From: a virus
DNA length: 64,000 nt
Direction: 5' to 3' (one strand)
Virus record (IMG/VR): IMGVR_UViG_3300017917_000601
Location: 1-64,000 of that record
Shown in pieces: positions 29,754 to 38,430 of the stretch. The notes beneath the pieces were generated by a model. It worked only from the letters and a program-made list of their open reading frames with translations, was not told the DNA's origin and did not search any database. Within the stretch, counting starts at the first letter, position 1, and each line of letters begins with the position of its first letter. The position numbers were made by a program, and so were the translations under genes.

Positions 29754-32700
29754 TAGATTTTTCCTTTAAGATCATCAATTTGCTTTTGTTGTTCTTTAAT
29801 TGCTTCAACTAGTAAAGCAACGGTGTTTGCATACGCAAGAGATTTAATACCATTTTCATCTGTTACTACTAATTCAGGAATAATTGCTTCAACTTCTTGA
29901 GCAATCATACCCATTTCTCTATTACCGTTTGAAATACGATTATACATTACACCTCGAAGAGCAAGTGCTTTTTCTAAAGCGTTTTCTATAGTAGAAACGT
30001 TTGTTTTTAGTGTCGCATCAGAGTTTGATGTTATTGTTCCGGTGGCTGAGATGTTACCTTCAACAGTTATACCTGCCTTAAATGTAGCAACTCTAGTATT
30101 AGCAACTTCTAACCACGAGTTCATGCTTCCGTTAGTAGTGGCTGTTCTAGCAAAATACAATATACCGTTGCCAGTGGCCATGCCCATTGATGCATAAGTT
30201 GTAGTATCAGCTTTAATGCTAATACACGCTGTACTTAAAGACCACCCCGAAGTTCCATCTGACGCTTGGTGACCTAAAAATGCTCCGTTTGCGGCATCTT
30301 TAAGAACCACTGATTGGTTAGCTGTTGCATAATAAGCACCGCCACTTACTAGGTTAGTAACAGATAAAGATCCTAAAGTGCCAACACTGGTTAGACTTGA
30401 ACTTGTAACACCACTTCCTAAAGCAGTAGCACTTAAGACCGTTGTGTTATTAATTCTAAATGTTTTTCCAGTAGCAATACTTAGATCGTTATTAATTGTA
30501 GTTGTACCAGTTCCTGCGCCAATGCTAATTGCAGTGCCGGCGCCAAATGCGTTAACTGTTGTAGCGTTAGTATTAACAATATTAACAGTAGTTGAGCTAG
30601 AATTAACAGTTAAGTCGCCACCTCTAAATTCTAAGTCGCCTGCAACGACAGCATTGTTATTAATTGTAGTTGTACCAGTTCCTGCACCAATTGCAACGGC
30701 TGTAGCCGCACCACCAATATTTAAACCAGTGGCATTAGTGTTAAACAGCGGCACTGTACCAGTTTGTGAAGTAGTAATGCCGCCGCTTCCATTGGCGGCT
30801 ACAGTTCCGCTAACTGTTAAACTGGTCAATGTGCCAACACTTGTTAGGCTCGATGCCGTAACGCCGCTTCCTAATGTTGTAGCATTAAGAACACTAGTTC
30901 CGTCGACTAGATAACCAAAGGTACTAGCAACTCCAATGTTTTGATTTGCTGTAAATGCGTTAGTTGCATCGACCCAGTTAAAAGTTTTATTACCGTCGCC
31001 TGATTCAACAGTAATACCTGATCCGTCGGCGGCAGCATCGTTTATTGCTCCGCTACCTAACACAATATTTTTGTCGTCAACAGTTAATGTTGTTGAGTTA
31101 ATAGTTGTTGTAGTTCCGTCGACTTGCAAATTACCTTTAATTTGTACAGTTCCAGTATCATTACCTTCAGCCGCTGGATCAAGAATCAATGTGCTTGGGC
31201 CAATAACTTTATTAACATAAATTTTGTCATAAAGAATACTTGAAGTACCTAGTGTATAGAGATTGGTAACACTAGGAACAATGTTAGAACTAACTTGTGT
31301 AAAATAAGTTTTAACAGCTTGCTCAGTTGGAACTGCTAAATTACTGTTACCGCTTAAAGTTGCATCTGCAGAGAACTCGTTAATTTGTTCACCTAACTGA
31401 GCACCAATACTACCAAGTCTTAAACTTGTAAGACCAGATAAGTCGAACGCACTAGCATTAAGTGTTGCTCTACCAGTAGCTTGGTCAACTTTAAAGTATT
31501 CGCCAACTCTGAAGTTACCGTCTTGGTCAGTACTTACATAGAATACACGAGCTGGGAACAGTTCAATAACTTCATTGCCTTGGCTAGCCGCCTGGAAAGG
31601 AATTCCTGGATAGTTAGTAGTTGCTACGCCACCTGTACCAATACTTAAGAAGTCGTGCCCAGTTAATCGAATATTGGAATAATCATATCTAATTTTGACA
31701 CTAGTTCCGTCAACGCTTGGGATTGACTTTTCACCAGCTAGTACAATAGTTGTAACACTGCTACTGTTAGTCCAGCCGCTTACGCTTTGAATAACGTACG
31801 TGTTTGTATCACCGGTTGTAAATTCAATACTGCCGCCTGGACGAGGTTCAACTACAAATCCAGTAGCAATTAAAATAAATCCAGACTGGCCGGTAACTCC
31901 GCCTGTGGCAATTGCCGCAGATACTCCAAGACCGTTGCTAATAGTTTCACCAGCTGTAAATGGGCCACCGCTAGTTACTTTATAGTATATTTTTCTAGCC
32001 GAAGGTTGAACATTAGTAACAACCGCAACTGCTCCACTAGATTGCCCTGTAATGGTGTTGCCGACACTAAAACTTCCACCAGTTAAGCTGATTGCAGTGT
32101 ATTCTAACATGTCTCCGTATAGAGTACCGTTTAAGGTTGTTTCAGTTAAGTTTGTACCAGATGCTAATACTCCGTATGTTCCGTAACTGTTGTTACCGTT
32201 AAGTGCGCGAATCTTTCCGCCTCTTGTTGCCGCATAACCTGTATGACAGAAATATGTAAAGCAACTAACAATTTCGCTCTTGGCATTGTCTTTAACCCAG
32301 AATCCAACACCGCCGTCTAATATAACAGTGTATCCATGGAATACCATAGATTTTAATCCAGTTGCATGTACGCTTCCGTCTAATAATGCCCCAACAGATC
32401 CGGCAGATTTAGCACTACATTCAATAACGTATGGCGACTTTGTAGCGATCGGTGTTAACGGATCAAATGCAACATAAACTCCGCCGATAGTAGACTGGTC
32501 AATGTTTTGATCGTTTGGTGCGTAAGGCACATAACCAGTTAGTCCTTCAAACAACATCTTATTAAGAAGGGCACCATCGCCTAGTCTCCACATTGTTTGT
32601 TGCTCATATCCTGGTGCGGCTTTAACTGTTGTAGTTCTTTGGTTGTCTCCTACAACAGCAACAAAACTAGGAACTGTAATAGGTAATTGTTCTAGATAAA

Positions 32701-33157
32701 CACCTGATGCAACATAAATTGTTGCAGGTCCAACTGCTTGAGTACAGGCATGTTTAATTGTAGAGAATGCAGTTCCCCAAGACAATCCACTGTTAGCATC
32801 ACTGCCTGTAGGACTTACATAATAAATTTTTGTATTGACACCGTTGTCTTGCCAGGTTGGTACTCCGCTAACTACGGTTAACACCTGTCCAGATGACCCA
32901 ATGGGTAGTCTAGCATCTTGACTAGTTTCTCTATAAATTATGTCGCCCTTGGTGGTAGTTACTGTACTACCTTCTACCATTAGTTCAAACTTTGAAGAAT
33001 TTGTAGCCCAACTAGTTGCACTAGTATGGCCTACTATACAAGCATAGCTTGATCCGTTATAGCGAACTACATCGTCTTTGACGTAGGTTTGCCCAAGAGC
33101 CCATGCTCCTCTCCAGTTAAATTTAATTTTACCTAAATTAATTGATGTAATTGCCAT
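29753..33157 (-). CDS. tail fibre with beta-helix and C-terminal S74 chaperone (1134 aa)
   Basis: Residues 1-60 carry one carbohydrate-binding-type module (LGKIKFNWRGAWALGQTYVK, then DDVVRYNGSSYAC). Residues 110-420 form a pectate-lyase-like beta-helix (IYYVSPTGSDANSGLSWGTA, GGKIRALNGNNSYGTYGVLA). Around 495-610 is a module shared with the giant fibres (RLTGHDFLSIGTGG, FYVSTDQDGNFRVGEYFK, NLAVPTEQAVKTYF). Repeats follow (SSSLTSVGTLTSLTVSGT; AVAIGAGTGTTTINNN). The C-terminus is a peptidase S74 intramolecular chaperone starting at SDATLKTNVSTIENALEKAL, with the Ser and Lys of the self-cleavage dyad. It would cleave itself off after fibre trimerisation. Confidence 0.85.
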   Translation of the reverse strand: MAITSINLGKIKFNWRGAWALGQTYVKDDVVRYNGSSYACIVGHTSATSWATNSSKFELMVEGSTVTTTKGDIIYRETSQDARLPIGSSGQVLTVVSGVPTWQDNGVNTKIYYVSPTGSDANSGLSWGTAFSTIKHACTQAVGPATIYVASGVYLEQLPITVPSFVAVVGDNQRTTTVKAAPGYEQQTMWRLGDGALLNKMLFEGLTGYVPYAPNDQNIDQSTIGGVYVAFDPLTPIATKSPYVIECSAKSAGSVGALLDGSVHATGLKSMVFHGYTVILDGGVGFWVKDNAKSEIVSCFTYFCHTGYAATRGGKIRALNGNNSYGTYGVLASGTNLTETTLNGTLYGDMLEYTAISLTGGSFSVGNTITGQSSGAVAVVTNVQPSARKIYYKVTSGGPFTAGETISNGLGVSAAIATGGVTGQSGFILIATGFVVEPRPGGSIEFTTGDTNTYVIQSVSGWTNSSSVTTIVLAGEKSIPSVDGTSVKIRYDYSNIRLTGHDFLSIGTGGVATTNYPGIPFQAASQGNEVIELFPARVFYVSTDQDGNFRVGEYFKVDQATGRATLNASAFDLSGLTSLRLGSIGAQLGEQINEFSADATLSGNSNLAVPTEQAVKTYFTQVSSNIVPSVTNLYTLGTSSILYDKIYVNKVIGPSTLILDPAAEGNDTGTVQIKGNLQVDGTTTTINSTTLTVDDKNIVLGSGAINDAAADGSGITVESGDGNKTFNWVDATNAFTANQNIGVASTFGYLVDGTSVLNATTLGSGVTASSLTSVGTLTSLTVSGTVAANGSGGITTSQTGTVPLFNTNATGLNIGGAATAVAIGAGTGTTTINNNAVVAGDLEFRGGDLTVNSSSTTVNIVNTNATTVNAFGAGTAISIGAGTGTTTINNDLSIATGKTFRINNTTVLSATALGSGVTSSSLTSVGTLGSLSVTNLVSGGAYYATANQSVVLKDAANGAFLGHQASDGTSGWSLSTACISIKADTTTYASMGMATGNGILYFARTATTNGSMNSWLEVANTRVATFKAGITVEGNISATGTITSNSDATLKTNVSTIENALEKALALRGVMYNRISNGNREMGMIAQEVEAIIPELVVTDENGIKSLAYANTVALLVEAIKEQQKQIDDLKGKI

Positions 33158-33174
33158 AGTGTTATTCCGTTATT

Positions 33175-33960
33175 TTAACTAAATGTAACAATTAAGTTAC
33201 CGCTAGCATCCATTGAATACGAGTAATTTGATGTACCTATATCCGTATCTTCATATAGGTCATTTCCAGTTGCATCTTGTAAAGACACTGTTGAATCTTG
33301 TGTATAAGAGTAAATTAAGTCGCCGCTTGAATTAACACTAAATCCGTGGAACATAGTGTCATATGAAATTTCTCCAGCTACGTCAACTGCAAACCCCGAA
33401 CCTATTATTATTCCACCTAATACAGATGTTGTTGCTGGCACTAACGGGTTAGTGCTAATTACTCCGTTAGCATCAACTGATATACCGGTTCCAACAATAA
33501 CACCGCCTAGAGTATTAGTAGTTGCTTTTGCAAGTGCAGTTGTAATACTAATATCAGCAGTACCATCAAATGCAACACCGTTAATGCTTCTTGCTGTTTG
33601 TAATTTTGTTGCTGTGGCGGCGTTACCAACAATAGTATTTGTAACAGTTAAATTAGTTAATGTTCCAACGCTTGTTAGACTTGAACTAACAACATTAGAG
33701 GCTAGTGTAGTTCCAGTAAGAGTACTCGATGCCGCGGTAACAGTAATGTTAGCGGTTCCGTCAAATGCAACGCCGTTGATGTTCCTTGACGTCTGTAATT
33801 TAGTAGCACTTGCCGCGTTGCCAGAAAGCACGTAAGTAGCAACATTAGACATGTTACTTTTCTTACTGACAGGAATTTGACCACTGTTGTCTACAACAGG
33901 AATCGTAACTGTTCCGTCTATCGTTGTTAACGGGGTAAGTTCGGAGATCTTAATTGGCAT
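33175..33960 (-). CDS. short tail-fibre protein with TKLQTxRxINGVAFDG repeats (261 aa)
   Basis: A 261-aa fibre-like protein with two copies of the repeat ATKLQT(S/A)R(N/S)INGVAFDGTA (about 53-72 and 110-129) and SSSLTSVGTLTNLTVTNT. These motifs are typical of phage fibre shafts and also occur in the 1134-aa fibre. The C-terminus is beta-rich (SVNSSGDLIYSYTQDSTVSL, SNYSYSMDASGNLIVTFS). It is placed between gp13 and the S74 fibre. Confidence 0.75.
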   Translation of the reverse strand: MPIKISELTPLTTIDGTVTIPVVDNSGQIPVSKKSNMSNVATYVLSGNAASATKLQTSRNINGVAFDGTANITVTAASSTLTGTTLASNVVSSSLTSVGTLTNLTVTNTIVGNAATATKLQTARSINGVAFDGTADISITTALAKATTNTLGGVIVGTGISVDANGVISTNPLVPATTSVLGGIIIGSGFAVDVAGEISYDTMFHGFSVNSSGDLIYSYTQDSTVSLQDATGNDLYEDTDIGTSNYSYSMDASGNLIVTFS

Positions 33961-33966
33961 GTTTTA

Positions 33967-34758
33967 TTAACCGATAACAAACGTTAACGGTGTTCCTCCT
34001 ACTACATTTGTTTCTAATTCTTTATCTAATTCTTTTTGCTCTTCTTTGCCTGCGGCTAGAAGTGCTGTTCCGTTGAGTTGAATAGGACTTTGCGGGCCAG
34101 CAATACTACCAAATTTACTACGTGCTTCACCTAGCATTACTTTGCAAGTTGCTAGACTATAATCATATAACCACTGTTTGATATAAACATCCTGTAGTAG
34201 TACAAAGTCTGGTCTAAAGTTGTGTGTTCTTAACAAAACTTGTTCGCCTTGTGCAAACGGTCTTTGTAAAATTGTTAAAATATGATTAGTTGGATTCCAT
34301 TTAAATTCAATAAATGCTCCAAACATTTTTCCAACAAGTTTTTGATATCCTGCAAATAATTCATAAGTTGCAAGACCACCTAGCATACTTCCTGTTAGTA
34401 AGTAGGTATTTGTATAAGCTAAGTTAAAAGGTTCAAATAATGTGCCGCCAGCACCGGTACCACTACGTGATCCAATAGCACGTCTAAAAATTTGACGAAC
34501 CTCAATAACTTCGTTGGGCAATCTGTACTCATTTACATCCTGCTGTAATTCTAAGAACATATAGCTTTCTTCAACAGAAGCACTGCTTTTTTGTCTTAAT
34601 CTGCTAAGTGCGCGATCTAACGCAAGCTCGTAGTGTTTGGGATCTAATTCTACTTCGACCATGCCGTCGCCCAGCATAGTTTTGCAGTAATCAAACACTT
34701 TGTTGCGCTCTAGAGTGCTGTTAGATTGCCCCGGATCTTGAGGGTATGTATCGGCCAT
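33967..34758 (-). CDS. gp13: neck protein (T4 gp13-like)
   Basis: A 263-aa protein matching the gp13 neck family in layout: YPQDPGQSNSTLERNKVFDY, then MLGDGMVEVELDPKHYELAL (about 32-51; compare T4's ...VELTPDQIYDCIQRAL), NEYRLPNEVIEVRQIFRRAI (about 83-102), and a C-terminal helical bundle. gp13 joins the packaged head to the tail with gp14, encoded divergently 42 bp away. A GATAAATA promoter and AGGAG site precede the ATG. Confidence 0.78.
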   Translation of the reverse strand: MADTYPQDPGQSNSTLERNKVFDYCKTMLGDGMVEVELDPKHYELALDRALSRLRQKSSASVEESYMFLELQQDVNEYRLPNEVIEVRQIFRRAIGSRSGTGAGGTLFEPFNLAYTNTYLLTGSMLGGLATYELFAGYQKLVGKMFGAFIEFKWNPTNHILTILQRPFAQGEQVLLRTHNFRPDFVLLQDVYIKQWLYDYSLATCKVMLGEARSKFGSIAGPQSPIQLNGTALLAAGKEEQKELDKELETNVVGGTPLTFVIG

Positions 34759-34775
34759 TATTAGTTCTCCTAGTA

Positions 34776-34783
34776 TATTTATC
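34776..34783 (-). promoter_or_regulatory. T4-type late promoter for gp13
   Basis: The minus strand reads GATAAATA, followed by TACTAGGAG, so the leader would include the gp13 ribosome-binding site. It lies 5 bp from the opposing gp14 promoter. Confidence 0.65.
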
Positions 34784-34787
34784 TAGC

Positions 34788-34795
34788 GATAAATA
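34788..34795 (+). promoter_or_regulatory. T4-type late promoter abutting gp14
   Basis: GATAAATA, then TCATT, then the gp14 ATG at 34801: a 5-nt gap without a ribosome-binding site. A leaderless mRNA is predicted for gp14-gp15 and the genes after them. Confidence 0.65.
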
Positions 34796-34800
34796 TCATT

Positions 34801-36231
34801 ATGCCACGATTATCTTTATATAAGCCCGAGCGAGGGCAAGATTATTCCTTTATAGACCGTCAGATTTCTGAAGCATTTCAGATGGGCGGCACAGATATCT
34901 ACCTGCACAAATATATAGGTACAGGCGAAGGTGCTGATTTTAAAGACGTAACACAGATACAAGATCTTGTGTTTTTAGAAAATCGTGACAGAAAATACGA
35001 TCAAGAAATCTACAGAATTCGAGGAATTTACAACGTACAAAACATTGACTTTAACCTAAGTCAGTTTGGTCTGTTTATCGACAATGACACGCTCTATATG
35101 ACCGTGCATATTAATGATTTTATCAAATTTATTGGTCGTAAACCACTCAGCGGCGATGTTATGGAGTTGCCACATTTACGTGACGAGTTTGCACTTAACG
35201 GAGCAGATGTTAGCTTACCTAGATACTATGTTATTGAAGATGTGGGCCGTGCTAGCGAAGGGTTTAGTGCTACGTGGTATCCTCATCTATACAGATTAAA
35301 ACTTAAGAAAATTATGGATAGCCAGCAGTTTGCTGATATCCTTAACAAGCCAGCTACAGATTCTATGGGTAATCCTAGTGCTAGTGGTGATACACTATTA
35401 GACATCTTAAGCACGTATCAAAAGGAACTTGCTGTTAACAATGCTGTTATTGCTGAAGCTGATTTAGACACTAATACAGCACATCCGTACGATAAAGATG
35501 ATCCTAACAGTCCCCCTGTAGGAAAGAGCGGTTATGAAACAAGACAATTCTATACTTTAGCTGTAAACGAGCAAGGTAAGACTGTTTTAAATACCGCTGA
35601 CAATGGTAGTTTGCTTGCATCTGGAACTATATTATCTACTGAAAGTGTAGCTAGGCCATTAAAGACTGGTTATACAGGATACTTAGTCGGAGATGGGTTT
35701 CCGGACAACGGGCACGAGTTTGGTCACGGTATTCAATTTCCGGAGCTTGCTGGAGAAGGCGATTATTTCTTAAGAACAGATTTCCTGCCAAATCGTCTTT
35801 TTAGATTTAAAGAAAATCGCTGGATAAGACTCGAAGACAACGTAAGAATGGAACTATCTAATACCAGCACAAGACAAACACTTAAGACTAGCTTTATTAA
35901 TAATACTGCATATCTATACGATCAAGCAGTTGCAATTGATTATGTTACAATTACAGCTAATGCATCTGTAATAGATACTGATGTAAATTATCCAGTGTCT
36001 GCTCTGTACCTAGTGTTTAAATTTGAAACTACTGAAATAGCATTTACTGTTGCCAGCCATACAGGATTGTTAACTAACAATGCTGGAAAAGTAAGAATAA
36101 ATCTTCCAATTGTTAACACCGTGCAACAAGTTATACCTTACTCAGGTACTTGGAAAGTCAGTTTCTGCAATGGCAGAGTTGAACAGCGACAAGCTCTTAG
36201 CAAGGCTTTAAGACCAAAGGCAGATCTATAA
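34801..36231 (+). CDS. gp14: neck protein (T4 gp14-like), extended
   Basis: A 476-aa protein (T4 gp14: 256). The N-terminal half carries the family pattern: QDYSFIDRQISEAFQMGGTD (about 14-33), LVFLENRDRKYDQEIYRIRG (about 58-77), DFNLSQFGLFIDNDTLYMTV (about 82-101), GDVMELPHLRDEF, and FSATWYPHLYRLKLKK. These line up with T4 gp14 around SKFGMQVQDEVTLSI and GDLIYFPMDNSLFEI. The C-terminal 220 residues are an extra domain not in T4. Its stop overlaps the gp15 start as TAATG. Confidence 0.75.
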   Translation: MPRLSLYKPERGQDYSFIDRQISEAFQMGGTDIYLHKYIGTGEGADFKDVTQIQDLVFLENRDRKYDQEIYRIRGIYNVQNIDFNLSQFGLFIDNDTLYMTVHINDFIKFIGRKPLSGDVMELPHLRDEFALNGADVSLPRYYVIEDVGRASEGFSATWYPHLYRLKLKKIMDSQQFADILNKPATDSMGNPSASGDTLLDILSTYQKELAVNNAVIAEADLDTNTAHPYDKDDPNSPPVGKSGYETRQFYTLAVNEQGKTVLNTADNGSLLASGTILSTESVARPLKTGYTGYLVGDGFPDNGHEFGHGIQFPELAGEGDYFLRTDFLPNRLFRFKENRWIRLEDNVRMELSNTSTRQTLKTSFINNTAYLYDQAVAIDYVTITANASVIDTDVNYPVSALYLVFKFETTEIAFTVASHTGLLTNNAGKVRINLPIVNTVQQVIPYSGTWKVSFCNGRVEQRQALSKALRPKADL

Positions 36232-37697
36232 TGCAATATTTTTACGATGCACAGATAAGACGATATCTAATACAGACTATTCGTGTTCTAAGTAATTTTA
36301 CTGTAAGATACAGTGATGGAACTCTTAGACAAATACCAGTAATGTACGGAGATAGTGATCGTCAAGCCGCAACTATTATCAATCAAAACTCTGAAAATAC
36401 TCTACGTTCAGTACCAAGGATCGCTGTTTATATTACTGGATTAGATATTGATAGAGACAGATTAAGTGATGCTAGTTTCGTAGGTAAAGTGCATGTTCGT
36501 GAGAGAGCTGTAGAAAATGGACAATACACTTCAGGGCAAGGACGTAACTATACAGTTGAACGTCTAATGCCTACTCCGTTTAAACTTACTATGAAGTGTG
36601 ACATTTGGGCCAGCAACACTGATCAAAAGTTGCAGATTTTAGAACAGCTATTAGTGTTGTTTAATCCTAGTCTTGAACTTCAAACATCTGACAACTACCT
36701 AGACTGGACTAGCCTAAGTGTATTAAATTTAAACAATGTTAACTGGAGCAGTAGGACAGTTCCTGTTGGCACTGACAGTCAAATAGATGTAGCAACATTA
36801 ACATTAGATACACCTATTTGGATCAGCCCGCCTGCTAAAGTTAAACATCTTGGTGTTATTACAAAAATTATTACCAGTTTGTACGATGCATCTGTTACTG
36901 ATAACAACACTTACATTGAAGGTCTAGGACAGCCTCTAGTTCCTGCACAGACTACACTAAGCTCGTTATTAGCTCGAGACGTTGTTACTATTACAGACTA
37001 CGATCTCCAAGTCTACAATGGCAGAGGTATCTTATTACCAAGAAGTGAAAGCAGTATTCCTAGAGAACCCACACTAGATGTTCCTGTTAGACAGGGCAAT
37101 ACATCAATTAGCTGGTTAGAAGTATTTGAAAAATATCCAGGCAAATACACAGCAGGATCGAGTACACTTTACGTCATGCAACCTAACGGAACAGAAATTG
37201 TTGGTACAGTTGCGGTTGATCCGTTAGATGAATTCACACTAATGGTAAATTGGGATTCTGACACATATCCTAGCGATACACTAATTGACTCAAGTGGTCT
37301 AATGTTAGGTGATCAAGGGTTTGATCAAAACTCTGCTAGAGGAACATTTGATGCAATCATTGACCCTACAAAAGTTTATCCAGGAAACGGAATTTCAAAT
37401 CTTGTAGCTGGTGATAGATTTTTAATAATTGAAGATATTATAGATACTAGTGCTAATGATGTTTCTGCAAGAGCTTGGGGTACGTTTGTAGCTAAGGCTA
37501 ACGATATTATCGAGTGGACAGGCACTGCATGGCAAGTAATATTTGAAGCCGCTCAAGAAACAGACACTCTCATATGGCAGACTAATATATACAAGAGCCA
37601 AGCTAATACTAGAATACAGTTTGTATGGAACGGTGTTCAGTGGGCTAAGAGCTTTGAAGGTGAATATACGGTAGGCCAATGGAGACTAGAACTGTAA
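36231..37697 (+). CDS. gp15: tail sheath stabiliser / tail completion protein (T4 gp15-like), extended
   Basis: A 488-aa protein whose first 230 residues follow T4 gp15 (272 aa). It starts MQYFYDAQIRRYLIQTIRVL (compare T4 YFYNSSFRRYATLMGDLF), then RQIPVMYGDSDR, MPTPFKLTMKCDIWASNTDQ (about 116-135), LEQLLVLFNPSLEL and DTPIWISPPAKVK. gp15 caps the tail tube and sheath for joining to the neck. The C-terminal half is an additional beta-rich region, including ARAWGTFVAKANDIIEWTGT. TAATG couples it to gp14. Confidence 0.8.
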   Translation: MQYFYDAQIRRYLIQTIRVLSNFTVRYSDGTLRQIPVMYGDSDRQAATIINQNSENTLRSVPRIAVYITGLDIDRDRLSDASFVGKVHVRERAVENGQYTSGQGRNYTVERLMPTPFKLTMKCDIWASNTDQKLQILEQLLVLFNPSLELQTSDNYLDWTSLSVLNLNNVNWSSRTVPVGTDSQIDVATLTLDTPIWISPPAKVKHLGVITKIITSLYDASVTDNNTYIEGLGQPLVPAQTTLSSLLARDVVTITDYDLQVYNGRGILLPRSESSIPREPTLDVPVRQGNTSISWLEVFEKYPGKYTAGSSTLYVMQPNGTEIVGTVAVDPLDEFTLMVNWDSDTYPSDTLIDSSGLMLGDQGFDQNSARGTFDAIIDPTKVYPGNGISNLVAGDRFLIIEDIIDTSANDVSARAWGTFVAKANDIIEWTGTAWQVIFEAAQETDTLIWQTNIYKSQANTRIQFVWNGVQWAKSFEGEYTVGQWRLEL

Positions 37698-38128
37698 CTG
37701 ATAAGATTGTATGTAGCGGAGCATTGTTCTACGCTAAATCTACACGAAGATTCTTACTGTTACAAAAAGCCAACGGCAAACATCAAGGAACTTGGGGCCT
37801 AGTAGGCGGCACAAACCTACAAAATGAAAATCCTTGGCAAGGTCTACAGCGAGAAATTGCCGAGGAAATTGGTGTTACTCCTGCAATCATTAAAACTATT
37901 CCTCTAGAAACGTTTGTTAGCAACGACAAAGTTTTTAATTTTCACACCTACTTGTGTGTTATTGAGGATGAGTTTATTCCAAAATTAAGCCCAGAACATT
38001 GTGCCTGGGCTTGGTCAACTATTGATTGGGCTCCTAAACCGTTACACCAGGGTTTAAGAAATAGTTTTTCTAGTAAGATTATAAGAGCTAAATTACAGAC
38101 AGTATTTGATATTGTTGACTTAATTTAA
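37679..38128 (+). CDS. Nudix hydrolase (149 aa)
   Basis: A 149-aa Nudix protein with a perfect Nudix box: GTNLQNENPWQGLQREIAEE then IGV (about 44-66), fitting G-x5-E-x7-REUxEExGU. The flanking strands GALFYAKSTRRFLLLQKA and GTWGLVGG fit as well. It would hydrolyse a nucleoside diphosphate linked to another moiety (dNTP, NAD, ADP-sugar, capped RNA); the specificity cannot be read from the sequence. It overlaps the gp15 end by 19 nt. Its stop shares TTAA with the convergent 68-aa gene. Confidence 0.85.
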   Translation: METRTVTDKIVCSGALFYAKSTRRFLLLQKANGKHQGTWGLVGGTNLQNENPWQGLQREIAEEIGVTPAIIKTIPLETFVSNDKVFNFHTYLCVIEDEFIPKLSPEHCAWAWSTIDWAPKPLHQGLRNSFSSKIIRAKLQTVFDIVDLI

Positions 38129-38331
38129 GCCTCATCTAACTTATAGAATGTGTATCTTTCAATATTTTGATCTGGGTGTTTCGCTATAGACAATTTTCTT
38201 CCAGAGCATTTAAAAGAATATTCAGATAACTCCGCATCTGGCATGCTTGCAGTATCAAATCCTAGATCTATTCTCCAAGAAAATCTCGGATATTTAGTGT
38301 GTATTTCTGTAACTTCTTCGTCAGTAAACAT
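38125..38331 (-). CDS. small protein (68 aa), unknown
   Basis: A 68-aa protein starting MFTDEEVTEIHTKYPRFSWR. It is mixed beta/helix and has the short motif FKCSGRKLSIAKHPDQ. A late promoter GATAAATA and an AGAGGA site precede the ATG. It is a minus-strand island in a plus-strand block, with a TTAA stop shared with the Nudix gene. No family is recognised. Confidence 0.6.
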   Translation of the reverse strand: MFTDEEVTEIHTKYPRFSWRIDLGFDTASMPDAELSEYSFKCSGRKLSIAKHPDQNIERYTFYKLDEA

Positions 38332-38353
38332 AAGTTATTCCTCTCTGATTGAT

Positions 38354-38361
38354 TATTTATC
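38354..38361 (-). promoter_or_regulatory. T4-type late promoter for the 68-aa gene
   Basis: The minus strand reads GATAAATA, 22 nt before the ATG at 38331 and upstream of AGAGGA. Confidence 0.55.
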
Positions 38362-38430
38362 GACGACTATCGCCAAATGATTTGTTTTATTTGCTAGAAT
38401 AAGATAAAATAAGCTACTTAGAGGTAAAAC

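Noticed and set aside
30378-30914. Plus-strand open frame of 178 codons inside the 1134-aa fibre gene
   Set aside because: Low-complexity Val/Pro/Ala-rich antisense frame produced by repetitive Thr/Asn/Ser codons of the fibre; it has no ribosome-binding site. The fibre has clear homology-type motifs.
38395-38410. GATAAAATA near 38402 as a late promoter for the 261-aa gene
   Set aside because: It has an extra base compared with NATAAATA and no second supporting feature; left unannotated.
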